Counted from the first letter of the stretch, positions 45,299 to 53,723 are shown. The stretch is DNA of 64,000 bases from Bradyrhizobium prioriisuperbiae (GCF_032397745.1 NZ_CP135921.1:2604001-2668000); one strand, 5' to 3'. The notes: a model not told the origin generated them from the sequence alone. Numbers and translations: made by a program.

Positions 45299-47068
45299 AT
45301 GGTGCAGGTCCTGAAATCGACGGATGCGGTGATCGTGGGTCTGGGCTGGACAGGTGCCATCATGGCCCGCGAGCTGACCCGCGCGGGCCTTCAGGTCGTG
45401 GCGCTGGAGCGCGGGCCGGATCGCAATCCCGCCGAGGACTTCGCGCTGCCGGCGATCCGCGACGAGCTGCGCTATTCGGTGCGCCAGGAGTTGATGCAGG
45501 ACCCCAAGATGGAGACGGTCACGCTGCGTCACCGCCTCGACGGCGAGGCGCGGCCGGTGCGGCGTTTCGGGTCGTTCCTTCCCGGCGACGGGGTCGGCGG
45601 CATGGGCACGCACTGGAACGGCAATACCTTTCGCTTCCTGCCGTCGGACCACCGCCTGCGCAGCCATCTCGGCGAACGCTACGGCCGCGCGAGCATCCCC
45701 GAGGACATGACGATCCAGGACTGGGGCGTCACCTATGAGGAGCTGGAGCCGCATTATTCCCGCTTCGAAGCCCTGTGCGGCGTGTCCGGCAAGGCCGGCA
45801 ACATCGCCGGCAAGATCCAGGCGGGCGGCAATCCGTTCGAAGGGCCGCGCAGCGGCGAGTATCCGAATGCGCCGCTGGTGGCGTCGCACGCGAATGAGCT
45901 GTTCCGCCGCGCCGCGGGCGAGATCGGACTGCATCCGTTTCCGGCGCCGGCGTCGAATGCCAGCGCGCCTTACGTCAATCCGGAAGGGACCCAGCTCGGC
46001 GCCTGCCAGTATTGCGGCCATTGCGACCGGTTCGGGTGCGAGGCGAATGCGAAGGCGACGCCGCTCAGCACGCTCGCCCCGTCGTTGCGGCAGGCCTCCG
46101 GCTTCCGCAAGGTGACCAATGCCTACGCCACGCGCGTGCTGTACGACGCGAAGACCAGGCGCGCCACCGGCGTGCGCTACATCGACCTGCGCTCCGGTGA
46201 AACCTACGATCAGCCGGCAGACATTGTCGTGCTGTCCGCCTGGGTGTTCGGCAACACCCGCCTTATGCTGCTGTCCGGCATTGGCGAGCCTTATGACGCG
46301 CGCACCGGCAAGGGCGTCGTCGGAAAGAACTACTGCTATCAGATCCAGCCGACGGTGCAGGCGTTCTTCAAGGACGAGGAACTGAATCCCTTCATGGGAG
46401 CCGGTGGTCTCGGCATGGTGGTCGACGATTTCAACGGTGACAATTTCGATCACGCCAAGCTCGGCTTCTTTGGCGGCGGCTACATCTCGCAGAACAGCAC
46501 CAACGGCCGTCCGATTTCGTTTCGCCCGACGCCGCCGGGAACACCGGCCTGGGGCGCCGCATGGAAGCGTGAGACGGCGAACTGGTATCGCCGGACGGCA
46601 ACCATGCTGTGCGAGGGCACCAACTACCCGAACCGGACCAACGCGCTGGATCTCGATCCGACCTATCGGGACATGTTCGGCCAGCCGCTGCTGCGGATGA
46701 CCTTCAACTTCACCCAGAACGATCGCACCATGGCGGATTTCCTGCTCGGCAAGGCCGCGGACATCGGCCGGGCGATGAATGCCACCATCGTCGCGCCGCA
46801 GCCGCGCAAGGGCGATTTCAACGTCGTCTCGTATCAGTCCAGCCACAACACCGGCGGCACCATCATGGGCCACACGCCGGCCGACAGCGTCGTGAATCGC
46901 TACTTGCAGAGCTGGGACGCGCACAATGTGTTCGTGCTGGGATCGTCCGTCTTTCCGCAGAACGCCGGCTACAACCCCACCGCGGCGGCCGCCGCCGTCA
47001 CATACTGGTGCGCCGACGCGCTGGTGAAGCAATACCTGAAGGCTCCCGCGCCGCTGGTGCAGCTATGA
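45299..47068 (+). CDS. GMC-family FAD-dependent dehydrogenase, large subunit (gluconate/sugar dehydrogenase type)
   Basis: The 589-residue flavoprotein should oxidise a polyol, sugar or sugar acid in the periplasm. FAD binds at AVIVGLGWTGAIMARELTR. The GGMGTHWNG segment, SSHNTGGTIMGHTPADSVVN with the active-site His, and AGYNPTAAAAAVTYWCADAL match gluconate- and sorbitol-type enzymes. A Cys-rich stretch CQYCGHCDRFGC (about residues 236-247) could hold an iron-sulfur cluster as in FAD glucose dehydrogenase, though its spacing differs. GAGGAGG precedes the ATG. Its stop overlaps the cytochrome gene start. Confidence 0.92.
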   Translation: MVQVLKSTDAVIVGLGWTGAIMARELTRAGLQVVALERGPDRNPAEDFALPAIRDELRYSVRQELMQDPKMETVTLRHRLDGEARPVRRFGSFLPGDGVGGMGTHWNGNTFRFLPSDHRLRSHLGERYGRASIPEDMTIQDWGVTYEELEPHYSRFEALCGVSGKAGNIAGKIQAGGNPFEGPRSGEYPNAPLVASHANELFRRAAGEIGLHPFPAPASNASAPYVNPEGTQLGACQYCGHCDRFGCEANAKATPLSTLAPSLRQASGFRKVTNAYATRVLYDAKTRRATGVRYIDLRSGETYDQPADIVVLSAWVFGNTRLMLLSGIGEPYDARTGKGVVGKNYCYQIQPTVQAFFKDEELNPFMGAGGLGMVVDDFNGDNFDHAKLGFFGGGYISQNSTNGRPISFRPTPPGTPAWGAAWKRETANWYRRTATMLCEGTNYPNRTNALDLDPTYRDMFGQPLLRMTFNFTQNDRTMADFLLGKAADIGRAMNATIVAPQPRKGDFNVVSYQSSHNTGGTIMGHTPADSVVNRYLQSWDAHNVFVLGSSVFPQNAGYNPTAAAAAVTYWCADALVKQYLKAPAPLVQL

Positions 47069-47445
47069 GGGCGCCGCCGGTGTCCGGGCTGCGTGTCGTT
47101 GTCGCCATGTGCGGGGCGATCGCCGCCGCTCCCGTGATGGCCGCCGATGTCGGCGCCGGAAAAGCGTTGTTCGAACAGTGCGTCGCCTGTCACGGCGAAG
47201 CCGGCGCCGGCACCGAGCAGGGCCCGTCGCTGCACGCCATCATCGGCCGCAAGGCCGGCCAGATGCAGAACTTCCGCTACTCCCGCGCCATGCAGCGCAG
47301 CGGGATCGTGTGGAGTGAAGACACCCTGGTGCAATACCTGTCGAATCCGCAGGACGTCGTTCCTGGCAATCGCATGCCTTTCGGGGGGCTGGCTACGCCC
47401 GAGGAAAGCAAGGACGTGGTGAGTTACCTGGAAAGCCTGAAGTAG
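47065..47445 (+). CDS. Monohaem c-type cytochrome, electron acceptor of the GMC dehydrogenase
   Basis: The 126-residue protein has a signal peptide ending near PVMAA and a single haem site CVACHGEAGAGTEQGPSL, with the axial Met probably in NRMPFGG. It is class I cytochrome c. Gluconate-type dehydrogenases usually use a triple-haem cytochrome subunit, so a one-haem partner is smaller than expected. ATGA overlap with the dehydrogenase stop shows tight coupling. It probably passes electrons to ubiquinone or to a terminal oxidase. Confidence 0.92.
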   Translation: MRAPPVSGLRVVVAMCGAIAAAPVMAADVGAGKALFEQCVACHGEAGAGTEQGPSLHAIIGRKAGQMQNFRYSRAMQRSGIVWSEDTLVQYLSNPQDVVPGNRMPFGGLATPEESKDVVSYLESLK

Positions 47446-47564
47446 TCGAATTTTCGAGACCTGCTGACCGCAACACTCCGCGCAGATCGCTGCGCCGGAC
47501 ACGGGATGACTTTGTCTTTTCGCAAGCAGGGTGCCTGCGCGATCAACCAGAGGTGAGGCCGATC

Positions 47565-48779
47565 ATGTCGAAGACGCTTATACTCGGATGCTGCTCGACC
47601 GGGGCGAAATACACGCCCATGAACCACCATGCGACGGGCGACGCGATGCTCGATCGCATCTGCACCGGCGCCGACATCGCCGTGACGGAAGATCAGATCG
47701 CGCATGAAGTGGAAGAGCTGACGCGTCTCGGTTGTCGCTATTATCACTATCATGGCCGTGATCCGGTCACCCGCGAGCAGACCACTGACAACGGGATCTA
47801 TCGCCAGGTCAGCCTGCTGGTGCAGCGTCTGTCGCCCGACATGCTGATCAGCTTCGGCGCCAGCCGCAACGGCCCCGAAGTGATCCGCCGCATCGGAGCC
47901 TATGGCGAGTGGGAGCGTGTCAGCCACGCCGAGCTTGCGCTCGAGGACGGCGGCGCGCACTTCATCACGCTGCAGGCGGCGATCGAACTGCAGATCGTCT
48001 GCGACCTGGAAAACAGGGTCGGCACGCTGACGCGCGAGTTCGTCGACAGCGAGGCCTTCCTGCGCGAGATCGAGCGCTACCAGCCCTCGACCCTGCAGGA
48101 AGACGTCAAGATGAACACCAATTCGACCGCGAACGGCAACAATTACGGCCGCTCCTCCGCCGCGGTCCAGCTCACCGCCTACGGGCAGGCGATCGCGGCG
48201 CGCCGGCGGCTGCATCTGCTCGACGAGATCGAATGGGTGCAACTGGTCCGCAGCTATGCCATGTCGCGGATGGCGATCGCGCGGCGCGACCTCAGCCTTG
48301 CCGGCGCGGATCAGCTCAATGTCACTTTGCTGTTCGGCTTCTCGCCCAAGCTGCCTTTCCCGGAGAGCTACGCCCAGTTCCGCTCGGTGGTGTCGATGGC
48401 CAAGTCGCTCGAACGCGACGCTCCGGACGGCCCGCGCAAGCGCAGGGTGTCCATCACCGTCGGCGCCGCCATTCTGCCGCATCACGCCGCGCGCGAAGTC
48501 CGCGTGATGGATGTCGGGCCCGATGCGGGGTGTCCGCTCGACGCGATCCGCCGGGTCGTGGGCTATGCGGCGCAGGACGACAGCGAGGTCGATGTCGTGC
48601 GCGTCGGCATGGAGGATACGCCGTTCCTGCTCGGCCCCGACGGCAAGATCGCGCCGACCACCAATGTCGAGCTCTGCCGCGTCGCCGCCGACGCGCTCGA
48701 CCGCTACGGGGTCATGGTGCAGACCGATCCGTCCGGCATCACCGAGCGTCGCGCGCCGCTGGTGCGCGTGGCCGCATGA
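47565..48779 (+). CDS. DUF849 / beta-keto acid cleavage enzyme (BKACE)-like protein, long form
   Basis: BKACE enzymes split beta-keto acids with acetyl-CoA, making a CoA ester and acetoacetate. Recognisable parts are CCSTGAKYTPM, the HxH metal pair in YYHYHGRDPVTREQT (His 61 and 63), VHIxFG-like LISFGASRNG, and VVRVGMEDTPFLLGPDGK with the expected Glu. The protein is 404 residues, about 100 more than usual. The extra segment around residues 185-290 contains EDVKMNTNSTANGNNYG, which is unlike the usual NTTTGG text. AGGTGAGG precedes the ATG. It lies between the dehydrogenase operon and an AEC transporter. Confidence 0.72.
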   Translation: MSKTLILGCCSTGAKYTPMNHHATGDAMLDRICTGADIAVTEDQIAHEVEELTRLGCRYYHYHGRDPVTREQTTDNGIYRQVSLLVQRLSPDMLISFGASRNGPEVIRRIGAYGEWERVSHAELALEDGGAHFITLQAAIELQIVCDLENRVGTLTREFVDSEAFLREIERYQPSTLQEDVKMNTNSTANGNNYGRSSAAVQLTAYGQAIAARRRLHLLDEIEWVQLVRSYAMSRMAIARRDLSLAGADQLNVTLLFGFSPKLPFPESYAQFRSVVSMAKSLERDAPDGPRKRRVSITVGAAILPHHAAREVRVMDVGPDAGCPLDAIRRVVGYAAQDDSEVDVVRVGMEDTPFLLGPDGKIAPTTNVELCRVAADALDRYGVMVQTDPSGITERRAPLVRVAA

Positions 48780-48876
48780 TCCGCGCCTTGCCGGCGCGGC
48801 GCGGGTTTCGGCGGCAGCGATACGCAGCGGTGGAAGATTCGGTGAGAGAAGATCCCGCAGGAGAAAAGGCGTCAGC

Positions 48877-49794
48877 ATGACCGTGACCATTCTCGCTCCG
48901 ATCTTCACGCTGCTCGCCATCGGCTTCGCTGCGGCCAGGACCGGTCTTCTGACCGCGGAGGGCAATGCCGGGCTCCTGAAAACGGTGTCCTGCTTTGCCA
49001 TCCCGGCCCTGCTGTTCCGCTCGCTTGCGGACGGCCGCGGCGGCTCCGGCAATGCCGAGATTGCGATTGTCTATCTCTGCGGCTGCGCGGCGCTGCTCGT
49101 GGTGGCGTTCATCTATGGTCGGATGGCGCTGCGGCTCAGCCTGGCCGAGTGCGTCGTCTTCGGCATGGGCGTCATCTATTCGAATTCGTCGTTGATCGGG
49201 GTGCCGATCGCCCAGGCCTTGCTCGGGCGCGAGGGCGTCGCACTGCTCAGCGAGATCATTGCCGTCCATACCCTGGTTCTGATTCCGGCGGCGACCCTGC
49301 TGTTGGCCTTCAGCGAGGGCGAGGGCCCCGGGCGTGTCTCGAAGGCTCTGGTGGCGGCGGTCAGCAATCCGATGACGCTGTCTCTCGCCGCTGGTCTTGC
49401 GTGGCGGCAGACCGGCGTTCCCCTGCCGGCGCCGCTGGACCATATCGTTGGTCCGCTCGCCGACGCCGCGCCGGCCATCGCCCTGATTGCGCTCGGTGCG
49501 ACGGTCGCGCGCGTGCCTTTGCTGGCGACGTCGGCGGCTCCGTTCGCCTCGGTCGTGCTCAAGCTGGTCGTCCATCCGCTGCTGATCTGGACGATTGCGC
49601 GCAACATGGGCTTGCCGCACGATCAGACGCTGATCGCAACCGTCACCGCGGCGTTGCCGCCGGGCATTAACGTCTATGTGCTGGCCGCGCATTTTGGCCG
49701 CCATGCCGAGGATGCGGCGCGTTCGTTCGCCTTGGCGACGACGCTATCGGCGGTCAGTGTTGCCGTTGTCGTCCAAGCCTTTGCCTGGGGGTAG
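48877..49794 (+). CDS. AEC family transporter (auxin efflux carrier-like)
   Basis: The 305-residue protein has about ten hydrophobic spans with AEC features: PIFTLLAIGFAAARTGLL, CFAIPALLFRSLA, the SNSSLIGVPIAQALLG region, and a late PPGINVYVLAAHFG. Bacterial AEC proteins such as MdcF carry malonate and other carboxylates. ATG 48877 follows AGGAGAAAAGG. It is 97 bases after the BKACE-like gene and just before the DUF1932 dehydrogenase, suggesting one operon handling a carboxylic acid. Confidence 0.9.
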   Translation: MTVTILAPIFTLLAIGFAAARTGLLTAEGNAGLLKTVSCFAIPALLFRSLADGRGGSGNAEIAIVYLCGCAALLVVAFIYGRMALRLSLAECVVFGMGVIYSNSSLIGVPIAQALLGREGVALLSEIIAVHTLVLIPAATLLLAFSEGEGPGRVSKALVAAVSNPMTLSLAAGLAWRQTGVPLPAPLDHIVGPLADAAPAIALIALGATVARVPLLATSAAPFASVVLKLVVHPLLIWTIARNMGLPHDQTLIATVTAALPPGINVYVLAAHFGRHAEDAARSFALATTLSAVSVAVVVQAFAWG

Positions 49795-49858
49795 TAGATT
49801 TGACCGAACCTGCGGTGCCGTCCAAACCTGTGGCGCCGCTCAAAGCGAGGAGCCACAC

Positions 49859-50701
49859 ATGACACCTACGATTGCGATTATCGCGGCCGGTGCGATGGGC
49901 AGCGCTGTCGCCGCGCGCTTGACGCGGCACGGCGCCACGGTCCTCACCTCGCTTGAGGGACGTGGGCCCAAGAGCCGGGCGCGCGCCGAGGCCGCGGGCA
50001 TGCGGCATGCCGACGACCAGCGCATTGTCGACGAAGCCAGCATGATCCTGTCGATCGTGCCTCCGGCCGAGGCGGGAGCGCTTGCCGAGCGTTTTGCCGC
50101 CCGGCTCGGCGCCGCCGCGCATGCGCCGATCTTTGTCGACTGCAATGCCGTCAGCGTCTCGACCATGGCCGGCATCGGCCGCAGCCTCGCGGGTGCCGGA
50201 GCGCGCCTGGTCGATGGTGCGATCATCGGTTTGCCGCCGAAGGGCGACGAGGCCGGTCCGACGTTCTATTTTTCCGGCGATGCGGCCGGCGAACTTAGGG
50301 GCCTGTCGGCCTATGGTCTCGATGTCCGCCTGGTTGATGGCCCCGTCGGGGCGGCTTCGGCGCTGAAACTGTCCTATGCCGGAATCACCAAGGGCCTGGT
50401 GGCGATCGCCACCGCGATGGTGCTGGCCGCCGATCGCGCCGGGGCGGGACCGGCGCTAAAGGCCGAACTCGCGGCCAGCCAGCCCCAGCTGTTCGCACGG
50501 TTCACCAGGACGTTGCCGGACATGTATCCGAAGGCCTACCGCTGGGTGGAGGAGATGCACGCCATCTCCGAATTCATCGGCGAGGACTTTGCGGAATCGG
50601 CGATCTTCATCGGCGCCGCCGGCCTCTACGAACGCATCGCGGCCGATGTCGACGGCGATCGCGCCGCCTGCCAGCGCATCGATGCGTTTCTCTCGGATTA
50701 G
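49859..50701 (+). CDS. NAD(P)-dependent dehydrogenase of the 6PGDH-like/DUF1932 family
   Basis: The 280-residue protein has an N-terminal Rossmann fold (IAIIAAGAMGSAVAARLTRHG, the family's GxGxMG changed to AxGAMG). It also has ILSIVPPAEA and VDCNAVSVST, then a helical domain with GGxxGAASALKLSYAGITKGLVAI. That helix carries the Lys expected at the active site of beta-hydroxyacid dehydrogenases. The C-terminal part is DUF1932-like. It follows GAGGAG. Neighbouring transporter and BKACE-like genes suggest it oxidises or reduces a hydroxy-acid of that pathway. Confidence 0.88.
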   Translation: MTPTIAIIAAGAMGSAVAARLTRHGATVLTSLEGRGPKSRARAEAAGMRHADDQRIVDEASMILSIVPPAEAGALAERFAARLGAAAHAPIFVDCNAVSVSTMAGIGRSLAGAGARLVDGAIIGLPPKGDEAGPTFYFSGDAAGELRGLSAYGLDVRLVDGPVGAASALKLSYAGITKGLVAIATAMVLAADRAGAGPALKAELAASQPQLFARFTRTLPDMYPKAYRWVEEMHAISEFIGEDFAESAIFIGAAGLYERIAADVDGDRAACQRIDAFLSD

Positions 50702-50782
50702 AGAAGCCGTACGGCAACATCTCTTCCCGCAAGCGCGGGGAGAGATGATACCGGTTACTTGGCGAAGTTCTCCCACATCAGC

Positions 50783-51667
50783 TCAGCCGCCAGACGGCGC
50801 CTGCTTGAGAACACTCCAGTCAAACCCGCGCGCCCAGTCGGCAAAACTGTGCCAGCGAATTTCGGGGAAATCTTTCTGCAAGGCGGCGATGTCGACATCG
50901 TAGCCGATGCGATCGAACCATTCCGACATCAGAGCGATATCCTCGCTTTGCTGGCGGATCACGGCGATCGGAATTTCCTGATAGCTGATCGGGTGGCCGA
51001 TGGCTTGTGACAGGATCTTCGCCTGCTCTTCGCCGGACAACTCGTCCCCGGCGAAATCGAAACGTTTGCCGAACACCTGTTCGCGCCGCTCGACCAGAGC
51101 TGTGACGAAGGCGCCGATATCGGCGAGCGACACCAGTTGCAGCACGCGCCTGGGCGGCATTGCAAATGCGTGTGTGCCCCGGCGCAGGGCACCGAGCGAC
51201 CACGGCGACACGGCGTTCTCCATGAAGGCCACCGGCGCGCTGATGGTGGTGGGAATGCCGAGCCCGGCGAGATGGGTCTCGACGCGATACTTGCTTTCGA
51301 AATGCGGAATGCCTGTTGTCTTGTTGGCGTCCGCAACCGACGAATAGATCAGATGCCCGACGCCGGCCGCCTTCACCGCATCGGCGGCAAGAATCCCCTG
51401 GCGGGCTTCTTCCTCCGCCCCGGCGGCCGGGCTGCCCATCAAAAACATTGTGTCGACACCGTTGGCCGCCTTTGCGAGGGAGGCCGTGTCGGCGAGATCG
51501 CCGGACATGATGTCGGCGCCCGCCGCCGCCAGCCGCCGCGCGGCATCGCCGTCCGGCTTGCGGGTCAGGGCTTTGACGCGGTGTCCCCGCGACAGCAGGG
51601 CCTGTGCCACCGCGCCTCCCTGCTGGCCGGTCGCGCCGGTAACCAGAACGCTTCGTTTGGTGCTCAT
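50783..51667 (-). CDS. NmrA-like NAD(P)-binding protein (atypical SDR)
   Basis: The 294-residue protein has the NADP-binding opening VLVTGATGQQGGAVAQALLSRGHRVKALTRK and SxxA-like LIYSSVADANKTTGIPHFESKYRVE, without the classical SDR Tyr-x3-Lys as a clear catalytic pair. NmrA-like proteins range from redox sensors to quinone oxidoreductases. ATG 51667 has GGAG eight bases upstream, which excludes the longer frame to 51754. It diverges from a LysR gene with 98 bases between the starts, and such pairs are often autoregulated by redox or quinone signals. Confidence 0.88.
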   Translation of the reverse strand: MSTKRSVLVTGATGQQGGAVAQALLSRGHRVKALTRKPDGDAARRLAAAGADIMSGDLADTASLAKAANGVDTMFLMGSPAAGAEEEARQGILAADAVKAAGVGHLIYSSVADANKTTGIPHFESKYRVETHLAGLGIPTTISAPVAFMENAVSPWSLGALRRGTHAFAMPPRRVLQLVSLADIGAFVTALVERREQVFGKRFDFAGDELSGEEQAKILSQAIGHPISYQEIPIAVIRQQSEDIALMSEWFDRIGYDVDIAALQKDFPEIRWHSFADWARGFDWSVLKQAPSGG

Positions 51668-51765
51668 GGGTTTGCTCCGTTGTCTCCAATGGAGGGGAGC
51701 TAAGGCCTGTCTTATTGATCCATAATTGCTTATAGTTGGAAAATACTGTCCCAAATTTGGCTACA

Positions 51766-52677
51766 ATGCTGGATCTCAACGATATCGCCGTGTTTGCTCG
51801 TGTGGTGGAGGCCGGCAGTTTCACCGCCGCCGCGCGCCAACTCGGCATGCCGAAGACGACGGTCAGCCGCCGCATTGCCGAGCTCGAGCGTGAGATTGGC
51901 GTGCGGCTGCTTCAGCGCACGACGCGTAGCCTCAGCATGACGGACGCCGGGCGTCTCTATTACGAGCAGAGCAGCAGGGCCCTGCGCACCATCGAGGATG
52001 TGCATCGGCAGCTTGCGGACGCGAAAGCGGAGCCGTCCGGCACGCTTCGCATGTCAGCGCCCGTCGGCTTCGGCGATTCGTTCCTGACCGGCATGGCGTT
52101 CGACTTTCTTGCGACCTATCCCAAGACCAGGGTCGAGCTGGTGCTGACCGACGACAAGCTCAATCTGGTCGAGAGCGGTATAGATCTCGCTTTCCGCACC
52201 GGCATCCTGGCCGATTCCACGTTGATTGCCCGCAAGCTCGGCTCCACCCATCGAATCCTGTGCGCCAGTCCGGACTATCTTGCGCGCCACGGCACGCCGG
52301 AAGGGCCGGCGGATCTCGTGCGCCATCAGTGTGTCATCGCGGGTGCGTCGATAGCCAGTGCGCACTGGGTGCTCGACGGGCCGCGCGGCCAGGAAACGGT
52401 GACAGTCACCGGACGCTTTGCCGTCAATGAAATGCAGGCGGTGAGAGCCGCGGCGATTGCCGGCTGCGGCATCGCGCCGTTGCCGCGCGGGCCCGCAGAG
52501 GTCGCGATCAGGGAGGGGTGGCTGCGGCGTGTTCTCGGTGATTACACGACGCCGTCCGGCGGCCTTTATGTCGTGTACCCGAGCAGCCGGCACCTCTCGC
52601 CCACGGTCAAGGCCTTCATCGCACTTGCGGCCAGAAGAGTGAGCGAGCTCGGGATCGAGAGCGCTGCGGAAAAATAA
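51766..52677 (+). CDS. LysR family transcriptional regulator (CrgA/DhcR-like branch)
   Basis: The 303-residue protein opens MLDLNDIAVFARVVEAGSFTAAARQLGM with PKTTVSRRIAELEREIGVRLLQRTTRSLSMTDAG. This is the branch of LysR that often acts next to an oxidoreductase gene. The effector domain runs LRMSAPVGFGDSFLTGMAFDFL. TTG 51736 would add ten residues, and the ATG at 51766 is preferred because the domain normally starts there. It probably controls the divergent NmrA-like gene. Confidence 0.92.
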   Translation: MLDLNDIAVFARVVEAGSFTAAARQLGMPKTTVSRRIAELEREIGVRLLQRTTRSLSMTDAGRLYYEQSSRALRTIEDVHRQLADAKAEPSGTLRMSAPVGFGDSFLTGMAFDFLATYPKTRVELVLTDDKLNLVESGIDLAFRTGILADSTLIARKLGSTHRILCASPDYLARHGTPEGPADLVRHQCVIAGASIASAHWVLDGPRGQETVTVTGRFAVNEMQAVRAAAIAGCGIAPLPRGPAEVAIREGWLRRVLGDYTTPSGGLYVVYPSSRHLSPTVKAFIALAARRVSELGIESAAEK

Positions 52678-52681
52678 GCTG

Positions 52682-52713
52682 AAAAAATAAAAAGGCCGGG
52701 CGAACCCGGCCTT
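52682..52713 (-). terminator. Rho-independent terminator of rpmB
   Basis: Stem AAGGCCGGG, loop CGAA and CCCGGCCTT lie just beyond the rpmB stop. The A-rich stretch on the plus strand gives a U-run on the rpmB transcript. It also follows the LysR gene but lacks a U-run in that direction. Confidence 0.88.
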
Positions 52714-52740
52714 GGTCGACAACAACAGTGGGTGTCGCGA

Positions 52741-53034
52741 TCAGCTTGCCGCAGCCAGCTTCTTCTTCTCGATCTGGCGCTTGAGACCGAGCGCCTTCGG
52801 CGACAGCTCGTCGGCCTTCGCCTTGATCAGGAAGGCATCGAGGCCGCCGCGATGGTCGACGGTCTTGAGCGCGTTGGTCGAAACGCGCAGGCGCACGGAG
52901 CGGCCCAGCGTGTCGGAGATCATCGTGACGTTGCACAGGTTCGGCAGGAACCGGCGCTTGGTCTTGATGTTCGAGTGGCTCACCTTGTGACCCACCTGGG
53001 GTGATTTTGCGGTCAGTTCACAGCGCCGGGACAT
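52741..53034 (-). CDS. rpmB: 50S ribosomal protein L28
   Basis: This 97-residue basic protein is L28 of the large ribosomal subunit. It begins [21 protein letters not shown] followed by [13 protein letters not shown], and has the longer alphaproteobacterial C-terminus ending [11 protein letters not shown]. The Cys at residue 5 is normal. A terminator follows and no other gene shares the transcript. Upstream is a long non-coding region holding two dual-hairpin repeats, with the promoter presumably within 53035-53160. Confidence 0.97.
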   Translation of the reverse strand: MSRRCELTAKSPQVGHKVSHSNIKTKRRFLPNLCNVTMISDTLGRSVRLRVSTNALKTVDHRGGLDAFLIKAKADELSPKALGLKRQIEKKKLAAAS

Positions 53035-53170
53035 GGCGAAATCCTCTGTCGTCCCCGAAGCGGTCCGAGGCTCAATCCTCGACCTGCACGGGGGTTTAAA
53101 ATCGTGTCCATTTCAGGAACCGCGGACCTATAGGGGGAGCGGCGGCGATCGTCAAGATAAAGCAGGCTTC

Positions 53171-53334
53171 CTAGTGTGCTGAACGCGAAGTTCCTGTGAG
53201 GGTGCGGCAGGCTCTTTCAGGAACTTCGCGTTCATAAAGCACACTAGAATCATAAGCTTGCTAGTGTCCTGATCGCTTCGCAAGTTCGTCGGAGGTCGCT
53301 GAGAACGCAACGAACTTGCGAAGCGGGACACTAG
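53171..53334 (+). repeat. Dual-hairpin element, copy B
   Basis: Hairpin 1 is 53171-53247: outer arm CTAGTGTGCT, inner arm GAACGCGAAGTTCCTG, 21-base loop, complementary inner arm, ATAA bulge, complementary outer arm. The spacer is AATCATAAGCTTG (53248-53260). Hairpin 2 is 53261-53334: outer CTAGTGTCC, TGAT bulge, inner CGCTTCGCAAGTTCG and complements. It lies in the large gap between rpmB and the DUF3108 gene. Confidence 0.95.
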
Positions 53335-53554
53335 ATGCGACGGAAATCGCCGGAACCCGTGATTTCGTGCGGTTTTAGCAGATCTACAGCCTGCGGGAAG
53401 CCGTTTTGCCCTAACATATTAACGACGCAATCGCCGCCGCATGATCGGGGCCTTCGGAAAGCGATATCTGTTTGACGACGCTTCGAATTTTACCTTATCG
53501 GGAAATGCTTTATTGCCGGTCGCTTTGTTTGTTGGAAACGACGCCTATATGGCC
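53335..53554. other. Non-coding stretch between dual-hairpin copies B and C
   Basis: 220 bases with no credible gene and no strong hairpin noticed. It is less GC-rich than neighbouring genes. It may hold the promoter for the DUF3108 gene, although copy C then lies between that promoter and the gene. Confidence 0.5.
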
Positions 53555-53723
53555 CTAGTGCCGCCGATCTGAAGTTCCTGCACCACTCGCGGCAAACTCA
53601 TCCCAGGAACTTCAGATCGAAAAGCGGCACTAGAATCATAGATTTGCGAGTGCCCCTGATGCATCCGAAGTTCGTGTCAGAGAGTGCTGCGATGGATCAC
53701 GAACTTCGGATGCGGGGCACTCG
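53555..53723 (+). repeat. Dual-hairpin element, copy C
   Basis: Hairpin 1 (53555-53633) has outer arm CTAGTGCCGC, inner CGATCTGAAGTTCCTG and an AAAA bulge in place of ATAA. The spacer is AATCATAGATTTG. Hairpin 2 (53647-53723) has outer CGAGTGCCCC, a TGAT bulge and inner GCATCCGAAGTTCGTG. All stems differ from copy B yet pair fully, so it is not a recent tandem duplicate. It ends 68 bases before the chosen DUF3108 start. Confidence 0.95.

Noticed and set aside
45236..47032. A 598-codon minus-strand frame opposite the GMC dehydrogenase
   Set aside because: The plus-strand flavoprotein has FAD and active-site motifs and a good ribosome site. The reverse frame shows no domain.
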